A DNA stretch of 5,277 nt from UBA1822 sp963634795 (GCA_963634795.1 CAVHDO010000116.1:1-5277); one strand, 5' to 3'; numbered from the stretch's first letter, positions 1-4,579 are shown. Numbers and translations: made by a program. The notes: generated by a model from the letters alone, not told the origin.

Positions 1-59
1 AAAAAGCCGAGCACGCCAACCTGTGCACTGTGTACTGTGCATTTTTCGCATGGTGCACT
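1..59 (+). repeat. Arm fragment plus GTGYACT heptamer array upstream of the septoil-knot gene
   Basis: Positions 1-20 are the right part of a dispersed arm (AAAAAGCCGAGCACGCCAA), also seen near 865-883 and 2184-2202. It runs into tandem heptamers GTGCACT (23-29), GTGTACT (30-36) and GTGCATT (37-43), with one more GTGCACT at 53-59. The array ends only about 10 nt before the ribosome binding site. No convincing promoter is visible in it; the true promoter may lie left of the window. Confidence 0.75.
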
Positions 60-68
60 TTCTCCATC

Positions 69-76
69 AAGGAGGT
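69..76 (+). promoter_or_regulatory. Ribosome binding site of the septoil-knot gene
   Basis: AAGGAGGT, near-perfect complement to the 16S 3' end, 5 nt before the ATG at 82. It decides the start over upstream in-frame GTG 37. Confidence 0.85.
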
Positions 77-81
77 TTCCG

Positions 82-405
82 ATGAAAAAGATATTGATGT
101 TTCTTCTCACCTTCCTTCTCGCCTCTTTCACTGTGTCCGCGCAGGGAAATGTGACGGCGGACGGATATTTCAATGGGATTCGCCTCGCCGGGCGCGTGAA
201 AGTGGTGGAGCATTTCCCGGATATCCGCGTGAAAGTGGTGCGTTCGTTTCCCGATTTGCGCGTGAAGAAGGTGACGCATTTTCCGAGCGAGATCGGGGAA
301 TGGCAATTTGTGGAGCACGGGGAGGATTTCAAAATCCAATTCGTGGAGAGTTTCCCGGATATCACGATTCGTTTTGTCAAAAGTTTCCCGGGCGTGGAGG
401 GGTGA
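82..405 (+). CDS. Secreted small repeat protein, 7(1) septoil-knot (DUF6150-like) family
   Basis: Encodes 107 residues. The N-terminus (residues 1-20) is a signal peptide: KK, then a hydrophobic stretch rich in L and F, then V18-S19-A20 as a likely signal peptidase I site, so the mature protein is about 87 residues and exported. From residue 38 to the end it is a string of strand-like repeats of 11-12 residues with FP at 45-46, 56-57, 67-68, 91-92 and 102-103. A Gly-rich step (G72) precedes W74, and H79-G80 replaces FP in the fourth unit. The order of three units, G then W-x-F-V, then K-I-x-F-V and I-x-F-V units ending in G, matches my recollection of the 7(1) septoil-knot (DUF6150) proteins, which fold as a very small, deeply knotted beta structure. 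Their cellular role is unknown to me. The ATG at 82 is chosen because AAGGAGGT lies 5 nt upstream; a GTG at 37 would bury the signal peptide. Repeats bracket the gene on both sides, suggesting it stands alone. Confidence 0.75.
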   Translation: MKKILMFLLTFLLASFTVSAQGNVTADGYFNGIRLAGRVKVVEHFPDIRVKVVRSFPDLRVKKVTHFPSEIGEWQFVEHGEDFKIQFVESFPDITIRFVKSFPGVEG

Positions 406-412
406 AAAGGGC

Positions 413-447
413 AGTGCACGGTGCATAGTGCACAGGATGGAGTGCGC
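413..447 (-). repeat. Reversed heptamer array (AGTGCAC) downstream of the septoil-knot gene
   Basis: Starting 8 nt after the stop codon, five units stay in 7-bp register: AGTGCAC (413), GGTGCAT (420), AGTGCAC (427), AGGATGG (434) and AGTGCGC (441), the fourth degenerate. This is the reverse complement of the array upstream of the same gene, so the gene sits between inverted arrays. GTGCAC at 414-419 and 428-433 can pair, but no T-run follows, so it does not look like a terminator. Confidence 0.7.
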
Positions 448-555
448 GGCTTTTTCTGCTTCCCTTTTGCGGCGTTTGAGATGAAAATTTTCTGCTGATA
501 GGGAAGAGGGAAGAGAGGCGCGGCTGTTTCCTGCTTTCCTTTGGCGGCGTTTGAG
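444..555. repeat. Direct repeat of about 37 bp with an AGGGAAG heptamer pair between the copies
   Basis: Two copies at 444-480 and 518-555 start GCGCGGCT and end GCGGCGTTTGAG. The last 25 bases (456-480 and 531-555) differ at two positions. Between them AGGGAAG occurs twice in tandem (500-513). Read on the minus strand, each copy resembles the dispersed arm at 912-950 (GACGTCTT, then GCCGCCAAAG, then AGCA). The inner part recurs at 2321-2336 in the opposite direction. No gene is seen between 406 and 1006. Confidence 0.65.
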
Positions 556-560
556 GAAAA

Positions 561-593
561 GACGTCAGACATCAGATGGTCAGACGTCAGATG
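561..593 (+). repeat. GACRTCA heptamer array, left end of first MITE-like element
   Basis: Units GACGTCA (561), GACATCA (568), GATGGTCA (575, one base longer) and GACGTCA (583), then GATG. The first 31 bases are identical to 1678-1708, including the 8-base unit, which argues for copying of the whole block rather than independent slippage. Confidence 0.8.
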
Positions 594-595
594 AA

Positions 596-764
596 AGAGG
601 TATCGCCTGCGGCGATGATTTTTTATAAAAATGCGGCCGGAGGCCGCTACGTGTTAAGCCCTCCTTATCGGAGGCAACCTTCCGGTGGACGGTTGCCAGT
701 GGCCGAAGGCGGGGTGATGGGACGCCGAAGGCGCAATATAAAAATGTCGCGAAGCGACACCGCT
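596..764 (+). repeat. Hairpin-rich core of element copy 1
   Basis: The left end starts AGAGGTATCGCC and reaches GCGGCC through an A/T tract. The right end, read on the minus strand, starts AGCGGTGTCGCTTCGCGACA and also runs through a T-rich tract to GCGCC. The core therefore has its own imperfect inverted ends, each a small hairpin followed by an A/T tract. Bases 712-763 match the reverse complement of 1813-1866 with few changes. On the minus strand both GCGGCC and TGTCGC hairpins are followed by T runs, so they are terminator-shaped in that direction. Confidence 0.65.
602..624 (+). terminator. Possible rho-independent terminator
   Basis: ATCGCC (602-607), loop TGC, GGCGAT (611-616), then GA and six T (619-624). 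It has a short but GC-rich stem and a proper T-run. It lies about 200 nt after the septoil-knot stop and is part of the repeat core, so any termination role may be incidental. Confidence 0.35.
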
Positions 765-770
765 TTCATG

Positions 771-798
771 CTCCCGGCTCCCGGCTCGTCGCTCCAGG
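771..798 (+). repeat. CTCCCGG heptamer array
   Basis: CTCCCGG (771), CTCCCGG (778), CTCGTCG (785) and CTCCAGG (792), running in phase into CTATCTC (799) of the adjacent arm. CT falls every 7 bases from 771 to 799. A single CTCCCGG abuts the reversed arm copy at 1572-1588 as well. Confidence 0.65.
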
Positions 799-884
799 CT
801 ATCTCGCGCCTGACATAAAAGCGAAGCGCGTCATCTGATGTCTGACGTCTCAATCTTGCCTGACAAAAAAGCTGAGCATGCCAA
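799..884 (+). repeat. Two successive copies of the dispersed arm
   Basis: The first copy begins with CTATCTCGCGCCTGACA (799-815), found identically at 2100-2116 and reversed at 1572-1588. It continues through an A-rich stretch and CGTCATCTGATG into a TGAYGTC array. The second copy (about 850-884) has the form TCAATCTTGCCTGACA, AAAAAGC, TGAGCATGCCAA and corresponds to 2167-2203 and to 1-20. These arms separate heptamer arrays throughout the left half. Confidence 0.7.
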
Positions 885-889
885 TTCCT

Positions 890-903
890 GTGCACTGTGT
901 ACT
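890..903 (+). repeat. GTGYACT heptamer pair upstream of the GNAT gene
   Basis: GTGCACT (890-896) and GTGTACT (897-903) follow an arm copy exactly as at 23-43 and 2205-2232. A further arm containing GACGTCTTCATCC follows (913-935). Confidence 0.65.
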
Positions 904-935
904 TTCTTCCCAGACGTCTTCATCCTGCCTGCCGC

Positions 936-970
936 CAAAGCCAAGCACGAACCAAGCTTGGCCTCTCATG
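936..970 (+). repeat. 35-bp promoter-proximal repeat, copy 1
   Basis: Shares the pattern AAAGC, AGCAC, AA, AAGC and GCCTCTCAT with 2262-2296 and 2332-2366; all three are 35 bases without gaps. This copy ends in CATG, whose TG forms the extended -10 element of the GNAT promoter. Confidence 0.65.
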
Positions 971-977
971 TTATAAT
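969..977 (+). promoter_or_regulatory. Extended -10 promoter of the GNAT gene
   Basis: TGTTATAAT: a perfect TATAAT (972-977) with the TGn extension. No good -35 is found at 16-18 bp spacing, which an extended -10 can tolerate. Transcription would start near 984, giving a leader of about 22 nt that includes the AAAGGAGG ribosome binding site at 992-999. Confidence 0.65.
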
Positions 978-1006
978 GCTTCCATATAAAAAAAGGAGGC
1001 ACGAAC

Positions 1007-1489
1007 ATGGAGACGATACGGGGGATACGGGGCGCTGACGATGCGCGGATGGCGGCGATCATTCGGGCGAATTTGGAGAAATTTCATTTGGACATTCCGG
1101 GGACGGCGTATTTCGATCCGGAGCTTTCGCATTTGAGCCGTTTTTATTTGGCGGAGCCGGCGTTGCGCGGGTATTTCATCGCGGAAGACGCGGCCGCGGG
1201 GATTCTGGGCGGCGTGGGATTTGCGAAGTTTGAGAGTCTGGAAGATTGTGCGGAGTTGCAGAAATTGTATCTGACGGAGGCGGCGAAGGGGCGCGGGCTC
1301 GGGCAGCGGCTTTTGGAAACGGCGGAAGCGGGAGCGAAGGCGGCGGGATTTTCGCGGTTGTATCTGGAAACGCATTCGAATCTCACGGCGGCCATCGGGT
1401 TGTACCAAAAGTTTCATTACGAGGAAATTCCGAAGCCGGATTTCATTTTCCACACGACGATGGATCGTTTCTTCATCAAAGAGTTGTGA
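1007..1489 (+). CDS. GNAT-family N-acetyltransferase
   Basis: A 160-residue cytosolic enzyme expected to move an acetyl group from acetyl-CoA to an amine; the substrate cannot be read from the sequence. One GNAT domain spans most of the protein. Motif A is the strand ELQKLYL (83-89) followed by the pyrophosphate-binding loop K94-G-R-G-L-G99 and helix RLLETAEAGAKAAGF. Motif B is the strand FSRLYLETHSN (115-125) then AAIGLYQKFHYEE (128-140), the usual 'N-x-x-A-x-x-L-Y-x-K-x-G/H-F' region. The length is normal for a single-domain GNAT. The ATG at 1007 is preceded by AAAGGAGG (992-999, 7 nt gap). The gene is monocistronic: its own promoter precedes it, and almost 1 kb of repeats follows. Heptamer arrays in opposite orientation lie at 890-903 and 1534-1554. 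Confidence 0.9.
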   Translation: METIRGIRGADDARMAAIIRANLEKFHLDIPGTAYFDPELSHLSRFYLAEPALRGYFIAEDAAAGILGGVGFAKFESLEDCAELQKLYLTEAAKGRGLGQRLLETAEAGAKAAGFSRLYLETHSNLTAAIGLYQKFHYEEIPKPDFIFHTTMDRFFIKEL

Positions 1490-1533
1490 CGCGGAGAAAT
1501 GGGGTTATGTTTCATTCCTTGCGGAAAGAACGC

Positions 1534-1561
1534 AGTACACAGTACACAGTACACAGTGTGC
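1534..1561 (-). repeat. Reversed heptamer array (AGTACAC) after the GNAT gene
   Basis: Three perfect tandem AGTACAC units (1534-1554) followed by AGTGTGC (1555-1561). It is the reverse complement of the GTGYACT arrays at 23, 890 and 2205, and lies 45 nt past the GNAT stop, facing the array upstream of that gene. Confidence 0.8.
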
Positions 1562-1571
1562 TGTGTTTTTT

Positions 1572-1600
1572 TGTCAGGCGCGAGATAGCCGGGAGTAAAA
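1572..1600 (-). repeat. Reversed arm copy
   Basis: 1572-1588 is the exact reverse complement of CTATCTCGCGCCTGACA (799-815 and 2100-2116), preceded by a T-rich run (1565-1572) and followed by one reversed CTCCCGG unit. Confidence 0.75.
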
Positions 1601-1602
1601 AA

Positions 1603-1637
1603 GTTAGCAGTGAGCAGTTAGCAGTGAGCAGTTGGCC
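1603..1637 (-). repeat. GTKAGCA heptamer array
   Basis: GTTAGCA, GTGAGCA, GTTAGCA and GTGAGCA in perfect alternation (1603-1630), then GTTGGCC. It is equally describable as a 14-bp unit repeated twice. It occupies the position that other heptamer families take between arms. Confidence 0.75.
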
Positions 1638-1778
1638 GAGCTTTTTCTTGTATGGATTTTGTGGCAGGCAAGATAGAGACGTCAGACATCAGATGGTCAG
1701 ACGTCAGACTGTGCCGAGCTTTGGGCGTCATGCCCGAGATAACTTGGAGCAGAAAGCGGTATCGTCTGGCGAGGTAGA
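1634..1778 (-). repeat. Reversed arms around a second GACRTCA array
   Basis: 1634-1677 is a reversed arm (minus strand reads CTATCTTGCCTGCCACAAAA, then AAAAAGCTCGGCCAA). The array 1678-1710 is identical to 561-591 over 31 bases. 1711-1749 is another reversed arm (minus strand ATCTCGGGCATGACGCCC, then AAAGCTCGGCAC). 1755-1772 (AGCGGTATCGTCTGGCGA) resembles the outer end of the hairpin core at 596-615 and looks like a solo remnant of it. No gene is present. Confidence 0.6.
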
Positions 1779-1813
1779 GACGTCAGACGGTCAGACGTCA
1801 GACATCAGATTTT

Positions 1814-2066
1814 AGCGGTGTCGCTTCGCGACATTTTTTATATGCGCCTTCGGCGTCCCATCACCCGGCGCTTCGCGCCACTGAAAACTGTCCACCGGAC
1901 GCTTTTCTCCTGAAGAGGGCTAATAAGTGGCGGCTTTCTGGACTAAGCTTTTTTCTCACATAGAGTTGTCCATCACCCGGCCTAACGGCCACCCTCTTCC
2001 AGAAGAGGGCTAACTTGTGGCGGCCTTTGGCCGCATTTATAATAATTCGCGCGAAGCGCATCCGCT
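1814..2066 (-). repeat. Hairpin-rich core of element copy 2, with an internal duplication
   Basis: Hairpins are TGTCGC-TTC-GCGACA (1819-1833), CGCC-TTC-GGCG (1845-1855), GGCGC-TTC-GCGCC (1867-1879), GTCC-ACC-GGAC (1890-1900), CCCTCTTC-CA-GAAGAGGG (1992-2009), GCGGCC-TTT-GGCCGC (2020-2034) and palindrome TTCGCGCGAA (2046-2055). A module starting CCATCACCCGG and ending GAAGAGGGCTAA, then GTGGCGGC, occurs twice (1858-1934 and 1970-2024), whereas copy 1 has it once; this explains the greater length. The termini (AGCGGTGTCGCTTCGCG at 1814, and reversed AGCGGATGCGCTTCGCG ending at 2066) are imperfect inverted repeats. Confidence 0.65.
1819..1839 (+). terminator. Terminator-like hairpin with T-run
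   Basis: TGTCGC (1819-1824), loop TTC, GCGACA (1828-1833), followed at once by six T (1834-1839). It is the best + strand intrinsic-terminator shape after the GNAT gene, about 330 nt past its stop. It is also the end of a dispersed repeat core, so the element may carry terminators wherever it lands. Confidence 0.45.
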
Positions 2067-2071
2067 TTTAT

Positions 2072-2133
2072 CTAATAGCTAACAGCCAAAAGCTAATAAC
2101 TATCTCGCGCCTGACAGAAAAAACCGAACACGT
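2072..2133 (+). repeat. CT-phased degenerate heptamer tract and arm copy
   Basis: GCTAACA, GCCAAAA, GCTAATA and ACTATCT units place CT (once CC) at 2072, 2079, 2086, 2093 and 2100. The arm CTATCTCGCGCCTGACA (2100-2116) follows in phase, as after the CTCCCGG array at 771-798. The arm then runs through A-rich sequence to CACGTCATCTGATG. Confidence 0.6.
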
Positions 2134-2166
2134 CATCTGATGTCTGACGTCTGATTGTCTGATGTC

Positions 2167-2232
2167 TCCATCCTGTCTGACGAAAAAGCTGAGCACGTCA
2201 ACCTATGCACTGTGTACTGTGCACTGTGCACT
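2167..2232 (+). repeat. Arm plus four-unit GTGYACT heptamer array
   Basis: The arm 2167-2203 (TCCATCCTGTCTGACG, AAAAAGCTGAGCACGTCAA) parallels 850-884. Heptamers are ATGCACT (2205), GTGTACT (2212), GTGCACT (2219) and GTGCACT (2226). Another arm with GACGTCTTAATCC follows (2239-2261). Confidence 0.7.
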
Positions 2233-2261
2233 TTCCCGGACGTCTTAATCCTGCCTGCCAC

Positions 2262-2366
2262 AAAAGCGGAGCACGAATCAAGCTTTGCCTCTCATCTCTG
2301 TCAGCAGAAACTTTTTCATGCCAAACGCCGCAAAAGCAAAGCACAAAATAAGCCACGCCTCTCATC
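2262..2366 (+). repeat. Two further copies of the 35-bp promoter-proximal repeat
   Basis: Copies at 2262-2296 and 2332-2366, start to start 70 bases, each ending GCCTCTCATC. Between them 2297-2331 carries CCAAACGCCGCAAAA, the reverse of the unit at 465-478. A decayed further copy (GGCGCCTCAT, 2405-2414) abuts the operon promoter. Bases 2367-2471 otherwise show only the promoter and leader. Confidence 0.6.
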
Positions 2367-2415
2367 CCCCATCTCTCGAAATTATATTTTCATCACCCGC
2401 GATAGGCGCCTCATA

Positions 2416-2424
2416 TGGTATAAT
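2416..2424 (+). promoter_or_regulatory. Extended -10 promoter of the DUF1934-argS-pyrG operon
   Basis: TGGTATAAT: consensus TATAAT (2419-2424) with the TGn extension, and no recognisable -35. The predicted start is near 2431, with a leader of about 40 nt. It has the same design as the GNAT promoter at 969-977, and each is preceded by GCCTC(TC)AT. Confidence 0.6.
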
Positions 2425-2461
2425 AAACTTGAATTTTATGATTTCTTGAAAAATGATCTTT

Positions 2462-2474
2462 CGGAGGCGAATTG
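2462..2474 (+). promoter_or_regulatory. Ribosome binding site and TTG start of the DUF1934 gene
   Basis: CGGAGG (2462-2467) followed 4 nt later by TTG at 2472. No in-frame ATG lies nearby; the next candidate is GTG at 2487, 19 nt from the site and too far. The short spacing and TTG suggest modest initiation. Confidence 0.6.
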
Positions 2475-2915
2475 CAGGGGAAATCGGTGTGGATTCGCGT
2501 TTCCTGCCGGCAGCGGGATGAGGCGGGCGAATGGGTTTGTCTGTCTTACGAGGCACGCGGGGATTTTGGCGTGCGCGGCGATGCGATGTTTTTGACGTAT
2601 GAGGAGCCGGAGGGATCCGGGCTTTCGGGGACGCGGACGACGCTGTTTCTTTCAGAGCGCGAAGTGAAATTGGTGCGGACGGGCGCGGTGTCTCAGCGGC
2701 TTTCGTTTGCGGAAAATCAAATGTGCGAGAGTGCGTATCGGACGGATGTGGGGACGATTTTTTTGCGCGCGAAAACGCATCGGCTGGAGCAGGAAATGGC
2801 CGGCTGCGCGGGGCGTCTTCGGATTTTGTATACGATGGAGGCCGAGGGGCTGTTTCGTCATGAGAATGAGCTATTGATCGAAGTTGGGGAGGATGCGGGG
2901 TTTCATGGACATTAA
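2472..2915 (+). CDS. DUF1934 family protein (YwiB-like beta-barrel)
   Basis: A 147-residue protein of unknown molecular function. The DUF1934 family is a small lipocalin-like (calycin-type) beta-barrel, exemplified by Bacillus subtilis YwiB, whose gene also lies directly before argS. Features seen: alternating polar/hydrophobic strands throughout, a central YEEPEGSGLSGTRTTLFLS segment (residues 43-61), then V-K-L-V-R-T-G (65-71), a Y-R-T-D-V-G-T-I-F-L segment and a late L-R-I-L-Y-T-M strand; the 'RTG' and 'Y-x-T-x-x-G' signatures fit the family. There is no signal peptide or membrane segment, so it is cytosolic. Its last 11 nt overlap argS, so translation of the two is probably coupled. The family call rests on the motif pattern together with the neighbour. 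Confidence 0.85.
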   Translation: MQGKSVWIRVSCRQRDEAGEWVCLSYEARGDFGVRGDAMFLTYEEPEGSGLSGTRTTLFLSEREVKLVRTGAVSQRLSFAENQMCESAYRTDVGTIFLRAKTHRLEQEMAGCAGRLRILYTMEAEGLFRHENELLIEVGEDAGFHGH

Positions 2916-4569
2916 GGAAGAGTTGCAGCGTGTGATCGAGGAGGCGCGGGCAGCGGCGGTCGCGGCGGGGAAATTGCCGGAGGGCGAGTATCCGGCGCCG
3001 CAACGGCTGGAGGTGCCGCCGAAGAAGGAGTTTGGCGATTTTTCGTCGAATGCGGCGATGCAATGGGCGAAGGTGGCGCACAAGGCGCCGCGTCAGATTG
3101 CGGAAATATTGACGGCGGAAATCTCGTCGCCTCTCGTTTCCAAAACGGAGATCGCGGGTGCCGGTTTCATCAATTTCTATTTGACGAAGGAAACGGTGTA
3201 CGCGGAGCTGGTGAAAATTCTGGAAGCGGGCGCGGCGTACGGGGATTTGCCAAAGCGGCCGGAGGATACGGTCTTGGTGGAGTATGTGTCGGCGAATCCG
3301 ACGGGAAAGCTCCATATCGGGCACGCGCGCGGGGCGGCGTACGGGGACTCGATGGTGCGGCTGTACCGGGCGGCGGGCTACCACGTGGCGTCGGAGTACT
3401 ATATCAATGACGCGGGGAGCCAGATTTTGCATTTGGCGGAGTCGGTGAATGCGCGGTATTTGCAGCTGTTGGGACGGGACGCCGAGGTGCCGGCCGACGG
3501 GTATCACGGGGCGGATATCGTGGAAACGGCGCAGCATATCGTGGATCGGGACGGTGAGAAATATTTGTCCATGACGGAGGCGGAGCGCATCGAGGCTTTC
3601 AAGGATGTGGCGCTTTCGGAGAAATTGGCCGGTCTCAAAAAGGATTTGGAAGATTTCGGCGTGACGTTTGACCGTTGGTTCAGCGAGCGGACGCTGTATC
3701 CGGAGAAGGTGGACGAGGCGCTCTCCGTTTTGAAAAAGGACGGGAAACTGTACGAGGAGGGCGGCGCTTGGTGGCTCAAGACGACGGAGAACGGCGACGA
3801 CAAGGATCGCGTGGTGATTCGGGCGAATGGGGAGCCGACGTATTTCTGTTCGGATATCGCGTATGCGAAGGATAAATTTGAGCGCGGTTTCAAGACGCTG
3901 GTGGATATCTGGGGCGCGGATCATCACGGATACATTGTGCGTCTCAAGACGGCGATGAAATTTTTGGGCTACGATCCCGACTGTTTCAAAGTGGATTTGC
4001 TGCAGATGGTGACGCTGCTTCGCGGCGGCGAGGCGGTGAAGATGTCGAAGCGGACGGGGCAGGCGGTGACGCTTTCGGAGCTCTTGGAGGAGGTCGGGCG
4101 CGACGCGGCGCGATATTTCTTCACATCGCGGACGCTGGACAGCCAGATGGAATTTGACATCGATCTGGCGAAGAAGGAATCGTCGGAAAATCCGGTGTAT
4201 TACATCCAGTACGCGAATGCGCGCATCGTGAGTCTGCTCTCGCAAGCGCGGGAGGCGGGCGTTTCTTGGAAGGGGATTTCGGAAACGGATTTCACGAAGC
4301 TGTCCGAGGAGTGCGAGCTGGATCTCATCAAGAAAATGGAAGGGTATCACGAGCTCATCGCGCAGGCGGCGAAGGAGCGGGCGCCGCATCGGATCGCGCG
4401 GTATGCGTATGAATTGGCGGGTCTGTTCCATCGTTTTTATCGGGAATGCCGGATTTTGGGCGAAGACGCGGCTGTGGCGCAGGCGCGTTTGGCTTTGATT
4501 TTGGCGGTGCAATCGGTCTTGGTGCATGCGATGACGATTTTGGGCGTGTCGGCGCCGGAGCATATGTGA
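2905..4569 (+). CDS. argS: Arginyl-tRNA synthetase
   Basis: A class I aminoacyl-tRNA synthetase of 554 residues that charges tRNA-Arg with arginine using ATP; the length is normal for bacterial ArgRS. Order of domains: N-terminal tRNA D-loop recognition (Add-1) domain, residues about 1-110, with F-G-D-F-S-S-N-A-A-M (43-52); Rossmann catalytic domain with NPTGKLHIGHARGA holding the HIGH signature at 137-140 and K-M-S-K-R at 379-383; then the all-helical DALR anticodon-binding domain from about 431 (VYYIQYANAR) to the end. The ATG at 2905 (MDIKEEL) is preferred: GGGGAGG (2886-2892) lies 12 nt upstream, a little long, and upstream in-frame TTG 2884 and ATG 2893 lack usable sites. It overlaps the DUF1934 gene by 11 nt in another frame and is followed 10 nt later by pyrG. 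No key residue is missing. Confidence 0.97.
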   Translation: MDIKEELQRVIEEARAAAVAAGKLPEGEYPAPQRLEVPPKKEFGDFSSNAAMQWAKVAHKAPRQIAEILTAEISSPLVSKTEIAGAGFINFYLTKETVYAELVKILEAGAAYGDLPKRPEDTVLVEYVSANPTGKLHIGHARGAAYGDSMVRLYRAAGYHVASEYYINDAGSQILHLAESVNARYLQLLGRDAEVPADGYHGADIVETAQHIVDRDGEKYLSMTEAERIEAFKDVALSEKLAGLKKDLEDFGVTFDRWFSERTLYPEKVDEALSVLKKDGKLYEEGGAWWLKTTENGDDKDRVVIRANGEPTYFCSDIAYAKDKFERGFKTLVDIWGADHHGYIVRLKTAMKFLGYDPDCFKVDLLQMVTLLRGGEAVKMSKRTGQAVTLSELLEEVGRDAARYFFTSRTLDSQMEFDIDLAKKESSENPVYYIQYANARIVSLLSQAREAGVSWKGISETDFTKLSEECELDLIKKMEGYHELIAQAAKERAPHRIARYAYELAGLFHRFYRECRILGEDAAVAQARLALILAVQSVLVHAMTILGVSAPEHM

Positions 4570-4574
4570 GGAGG
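4568..4574 (+). promoter_or_regulatory. Ribosome binding site of pyrG overlapping the argS stop
   Basis: GAGGAGG begins inside the argS TGA (4567-4569) and ends 5 nt before the pyrG ATG, so ribosomes ending on argS can feed pyrG directly. Confidence 0.8.
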
Positions 4575-4579
4575 CTTTT

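Larger units (their letters stand above)
561..849. repeat. MITE-like non-coding element, copy 1 (289 bp)
   Basis: Bounded by a perfect 18-bp inverted repeat: GACGTCAGACATCAGATG at 561-578 and its complement at 832-849. Inside is a chain of short GC hairpins with 3-base loops: 603-615, 633-647 (GCGGCC/GGCCGC), 723-733 and 745-759 (TGTCGC/GCGACA), plus a longer one at 673-697 (GGCAACC/GGTTGCC) and a weaker stem at 660-674. There is no convincing ORF. The core (596-764) is present in inverted orientation at 1814-2066. Such hairpin chains with inverted ends are typical of miniature or REP-like elements mobilised by an enzyme encoded elsewhere; that is inference, and no target duplication was recognised. 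Confidence 0.65.
1779..2166. repeat. MITE-like non-coding element, copy 2 (388 bp)
   Basis: The ends are GACRTCA arrays in opposite orientation: 1779-1810 and the complement of 2135-2166 agree at 29 of 32 positions, with 17 consecutive identical bases (1794-1810 against 2135-2151). The inside holds a hairpin-rich core (1814-2066), a CT-phased heptamer tract (2072-2101) and an arm (2100-2133). It is related to the element at 561-849, but its core is inverted relative to the arm at its right end. No credible coding frame is present. Confidence 0.65.

Noticed and set aside
414..433. GTGCAC inverted pair as terminator of the septoil-knot gene
   Set aside because: No T-run follows and the pairing is a by-product of the self-complementary heptamer.
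838..1038. Open frame starting MSDVSILPDKKAEHA, repeated in similar form at 2155 onward and at the window start
   Set aside because: The likeness is explained by the DNA repeats. There is no ribosome binding site, the frames run out of phase into real genes, equivalent frames of the arms at 799 and 2100 hit TGA, and the GTGCACT heptamers are simply stop-free in every frame.
561..1810. CRISPR-like array from the repeated GACGTCAGACATCAGATG blocks
   Set aside because: Repeats are tandem 7-mers with irregular spacing and both orientations; there are no unique spacers of constant length and no cas genes.
1246..1815. 189-codon + strand frame overlapping the GNAT gene and running into repeats
   Set aside because: It is out of frame with GNAT, Gly/Arg-rich at first, then translation of heptamer arrays; it has no start signals.
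2038..2043. TATAAT inside the second element
   Set aside because: It lies in the A/T tract between hairpins with no TGn, no -35 and no gene directly downstream.
2429..2457. TTGAAT with AATGAT at 17-bp spacing as an alternative operon promoter
   Set aside because: Its transcript would start inside the ribosome binding site of the DUF1934 gene; the extended -10 at 2416-2424 fits better.
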